A DNA stretch of 8,838 bases from Bacteroidota bacterium (GTDB lineage: Bacteria > Bacteroidota > Rhodothermia > Rhodothermales > UBA10348). The stretch is from NCBI GenBank assembly GCA_027620595.1, contig JAQCDI010000086.1, positions 1 to 8,838 of the forward strand. The letters run 5' to 3'. Under the pieces are notes generated by a model. That model had not been told where the DNA came from. It saw only the letters and a list, made by a program, of their open reading frames with translations, and searched no databases. A program made the translations under genes and the position numbers. Shown piece after piece: positions 7,268-8,838 of this stretch (positions within the stretch are counted from its first letter, which is position 1; each line of letters begins with the position of its first letter).

Positions 7268-7901
7268 GGCTGCTCAGGTCGAAGATTTGCGCGTTTCGGA
7301 CAATGGTCATTCCAGCGGGCTCCTCGCCGGCCACCCGGAGCATGGCCGCGGCCACGCGCTCGGCCGGTATCGTGCGGAGCGATCGGGGCAGCCAGGCCAT
7401 GGCCCGCTGCGCCCATGCTTCCGTGGGCCTTGGGGAGCCCGGGCGGTGACCCCCGAGGACGGAAGGCCTGAAGGTTGCGAACGAGGGGAAGCCCATCATA
7501 CGGATGTCCTCCTCGAGTTGCCCCTTCATGGCGCTGTAGGCATTGCTGCTTTCGTGATCAGCGCCCAGAGCCGAGCACAACGAGATGTGGCGTACCCCGA
7601 GTGCGCGCAGGCGCCGGGCATAGTGACGCGGCATCTCCAGATCGATCAAGCGTTGGTTGTTGATGCCGCCCGCGGCCTTCCTGGTAGTGCCAAAGGCGAC
7701 GAACGCATGGTCCAGGTCGACAGGCGGCGTCCATGTGTCGACGTTCGACGCATCGAAGGGGACCTCAATCAGGCGCTCGTCATCGATGCCGGTGGATCGG
7801 CGCACCGGCGCAACGACATGTTGATACCGGTCCGAGGCCAGCAGCTGCTGCAGGAGATGGCTGCCCACCAGGCCAGTGGCTCCCAGGAGAAATGCGTTCA
7901 T
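7260..7901 (-). CDS. TIP30/HTATIP2-like NAD(P)-binding oxidoreductase
   Basis: This 213-residue cytoplasmic Rossmann protein of the atypical short-chain dehydrogenase type has GATGLVGSHLL at 7-17 (G-x-x-G-x-x-G nucleotide loop), AFGTTRKAAG at 69-78, LCSALGAD at 108-115 (Ser110) and AYSAMKG at 121-127, which supplies the Tyr122-x-x-x-Lys126 catalytic pair. The S-A-L-G-A-D plus Y-x-x-x-K-G-x-x-E layout is typical of TIP30/HTATIP2-like bacterial proteins. Their reaction is generally unknown. The start at 7901 (MNAFLLGATG) is chosen over the 49-codon longer reading because the Rossmann strand begins there, and GAGGA lies 9 bases upstream. The longer reading would overlap the kinase gene. It lies 19 bases after the kinase stop and overlaps the sialidase start by 8 bases. 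Family confidence is good; substrate is unknown. Confidence 0.88.
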   Translation of the reverse strand: MNAFLLGATGLVGSHLLQQLLASDRYQHVVAPVRRSTGIDDERLIEVPFDASNVDTWTPPVDLDHAFVAFGTTRKAAGGINNQRLIDLEMPRHYARRLRALGVRHISLCSALGADHESSNAYSAMKGQLEEDIRMMGFPSFATFRPSVLGGHRPGSPRPTEAWAQRAMAWLPRSLRTIPAERVAAAMLRVAGEEPAGMTIVRNAQIFDLSSHA

Positions 7902-7920
7902 TCGGGAAGGTCCTCGGCTG
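7902..7920 (-). promoter_or_regulatory. Intergenic spacer with Shine-Dalgarno for the TIP30-like gene
   Basis: Read on the minus strand, this 19-base spacer between the kinase stop and the next ATG contains GAGGA, with 9 bases between it and the ATG at 7901. It supports the short start of the oxidoreductase. This is the clearest ribosome-binding site in the window; the plus-strand genes show none. Confidence 0.6.
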
Positions 7921-8838
7921 TCAACTTGGGAGGAACAGGTCGGCATGCTCGGCCATGAGTGCCGGATAGTGCTTCTGGACCTGCACGCCGCCGGGATACC
8001 GGGTGGATTCCGAGCCGAACACGTTGCCGGCGCGCACGGCGGTTTCAAGGTCTTTCATCCGCAGCCATGAAGTGAGGAAGCCGACGGCAAAGTTGTCTCC
8101 GGCACCGGTGGTCTCAAGCACGTCCACCGGCCGCTCTGGAAGGTCGAAAACCTGGTCTGGGGTGAAAGCCGTGGCGCCCTGATTGCCCTGCTTGACGATG
8201 ATCGTATCGGCCAGGCGGTCGAACATGGACGGCTCGGGCGGAAGGGCAATCTCCAGATCCGTTGCTTCCTGATCATTGAGGAACAGGAAGTCCACGCGAC
8301 CGACCGCTTCCAGGAGTTCCAGGGGATACGCCGCATCAGGGCCCGGTCCGGCCGGATCCAGGGACAGTGTCGTCCCGGCGGCGCGAAGTCGACGAAAGAT
8401 TTCGGCCAGCTTGCCGGTCAATCCCGGCAGGTACGGATGATAGCAGACATGCACGTGGGCGGGCGGATCCTGAAGGATCACATTCAGCGCGTGCCAGTCC
8501 GAAATCGGGTTCGGAACGCTGATGAAACCGCGGTCTCCCTCCTTGGAGAAAGCAACCGAAAGGCCCGTGGACTCGCTGCGATCATCGGCGCAGTTCATGA
8601 GGCGGACGCCGGCGGCCTTGGACGTATCCCGGAGCCAATGGCCGAAGAGGTCGTTGCCGACGTTGGCATAGAGATCCGTGGGCCATCCCACACTGGCCAG
8701 GCCGAGGGCCACGATGGCGGCGCTTCCGCCGGGTTCGATCGAATATTCGTCCGACACCGTGTCATAGCCCACGCGGGGCAGCCGGTTCACCTCCCCGAGG
8801 ATGACATCGATGTTGAAGTCACCGATGACGGCCAGGCG
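7921..8838 (-). CDS. PfkB-family carbohydrate kinase (5' end outside window)
   Basis: This is a ribokinase-like sugar kinase of the cytoplasm, 305 residues visible and open at the window edge. The in-frame GTG at 8790 is not the start: translation upstream to 8838 reads RLAVIGDFNIDVILGEV, the usual first beta strand of PfkB kinases, so only a few residues are probably missing. Other marks (counted from 8838) are the glycine motif EPGGSAAIVALGLASVG at 35-51, DPAGPGPDAAYPLELL at 161-176, NDQEATDL at 188-195, VKQGNQGATAF at 215-225 and ETTGAGDNFAVGFL at 242-255 with catalytic Asp248. The last motif has Glu242 where Asp is usual. The C-terminal end is complete. Ribose, fructose, 2-keto-3-deoxygluconate or nucleoside kinases all share these marks, so the substrate cannot be named. 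It heads the visible part of the minus-strand block, 19 bases before the oxidoreductase. Confidence 0.9.
   Translation of the reverse strand, partial: RLAVIGDFNIDVILGEVNRLPRVGYDTVSDEYSIEPGGSAAIVALGLASVGWPTDLYANVGNDLFGHWLRDTSKAAGVRLMNCADDRSESTGLSVAFSKEGDRGFISVPNPISDWHALNVILQDPPAHVHVCYHPYLPGLTGKLAEIFRRLRAAGTTLSLDPAGPGPDAAYPLELLEAVGRVDFLFLNDQEATDLEIALPPEPSMFDRLADTIIVKQGNQGATAFTPDQVFDLPERPVDVLETTGAGDNFAVGFLTSWLRMKDLETAVRAGNVFGSESTRYPGGVQVQKHYPALMAEHADLFLPS

Noticed and set aside
6341..7471. 376-codon plus-strand open frame opposite the sialidase and oxidoreductase
   Set aside because: It crosses two real minus-strand genes and has no domain; it is a composition artefact.
7902..8048. 49-codon N-terminal extension of the TIP30-like protein
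   Set aside because: It overlaps the kinase gene, has no homology-like features, and the Rossmann strand begins exactly at the ATG at 7901, which has a GAGGA site upstream.
8788..8790. GTG as start of the PfkB kinase
   Set aside because: The upstream in-frame codons encode the conserved first beta strand of the family, so the gene continues past the window edge.

Overview
The window is GC-rich and almost entirely coding. It holds seven protein genes in two convergent blocks, and the first and last genes run off the window edges. The longest gap between genes is 19 bases. I see no RNA genes, insertion sequences, CRISPR arrays or phage genes. Three exported proteins start with lipoprotein signal peptides. 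Most starts in the first block lack a Shine-Dalgarno sequence. Together with a GC-rich genome, an SGLT-type symporter and surface glycosidases with discoidin-like domains, this suggests a high-GC member of the Bacteroidota/Rhodothermota group, or a similar polysaccharide-degrading lineage such as Gemmatimonadota. That assignment is an inference from style, not from a marker gene.

Positions 1-6223, plus strand, look like one tightly packed sugar-use operon. Its genes are the 3' half of an L-ribulokinase (araB), an SSS-family sodium/sugar symporter, a large lipoprotein of the (alpha/alpha)6 glycoside hydrolase type with two C-terminal discoidin-like domains, and a lipoprotein aldose 1-epimerase (GalM). 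Spacings are 7 bases, a 10-base overlap and 8 bases. The simplest reading is an L-arabinose salvage route. The hydrolase releases sugar outside the cytoplasm, the mutarotase equilibrates its anomers, the symporter imports it, and the kinase phosphorylates L-ribulose inside. AraA and AraD would be expected upstream, outside the window.

Positions 6224-8838, minus strand, form a second compact block. In transcription order it holds a PfkB-family sugar kinase (5' end beyond the window), a TIP30/HTATIP2-like Rossmann oxidoreductase, and a lipoprotein sialidase with five Asp boxes and an apparently complete catalytic set. The last two genes overlap by 8 bases. No sialic-acid catabolism genes are visible, so the link between the sialidase and its neighbours is open.

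The two blocks meet with their stop codons directly adjacent (TGA|TCA), leaving no intergenic terminator. The points most worth a second look are the unassigned hydrolase with its duplicated C-terminal domain, the symporter whose sugar site matches animal SGLT1, the all-lipoprotein extracytoplasmic arabinose arrangement, and the sialidase in an unusual operon. Two strong GC-rich inverted repeats lie inside the 3' part of the hydrolase gene.
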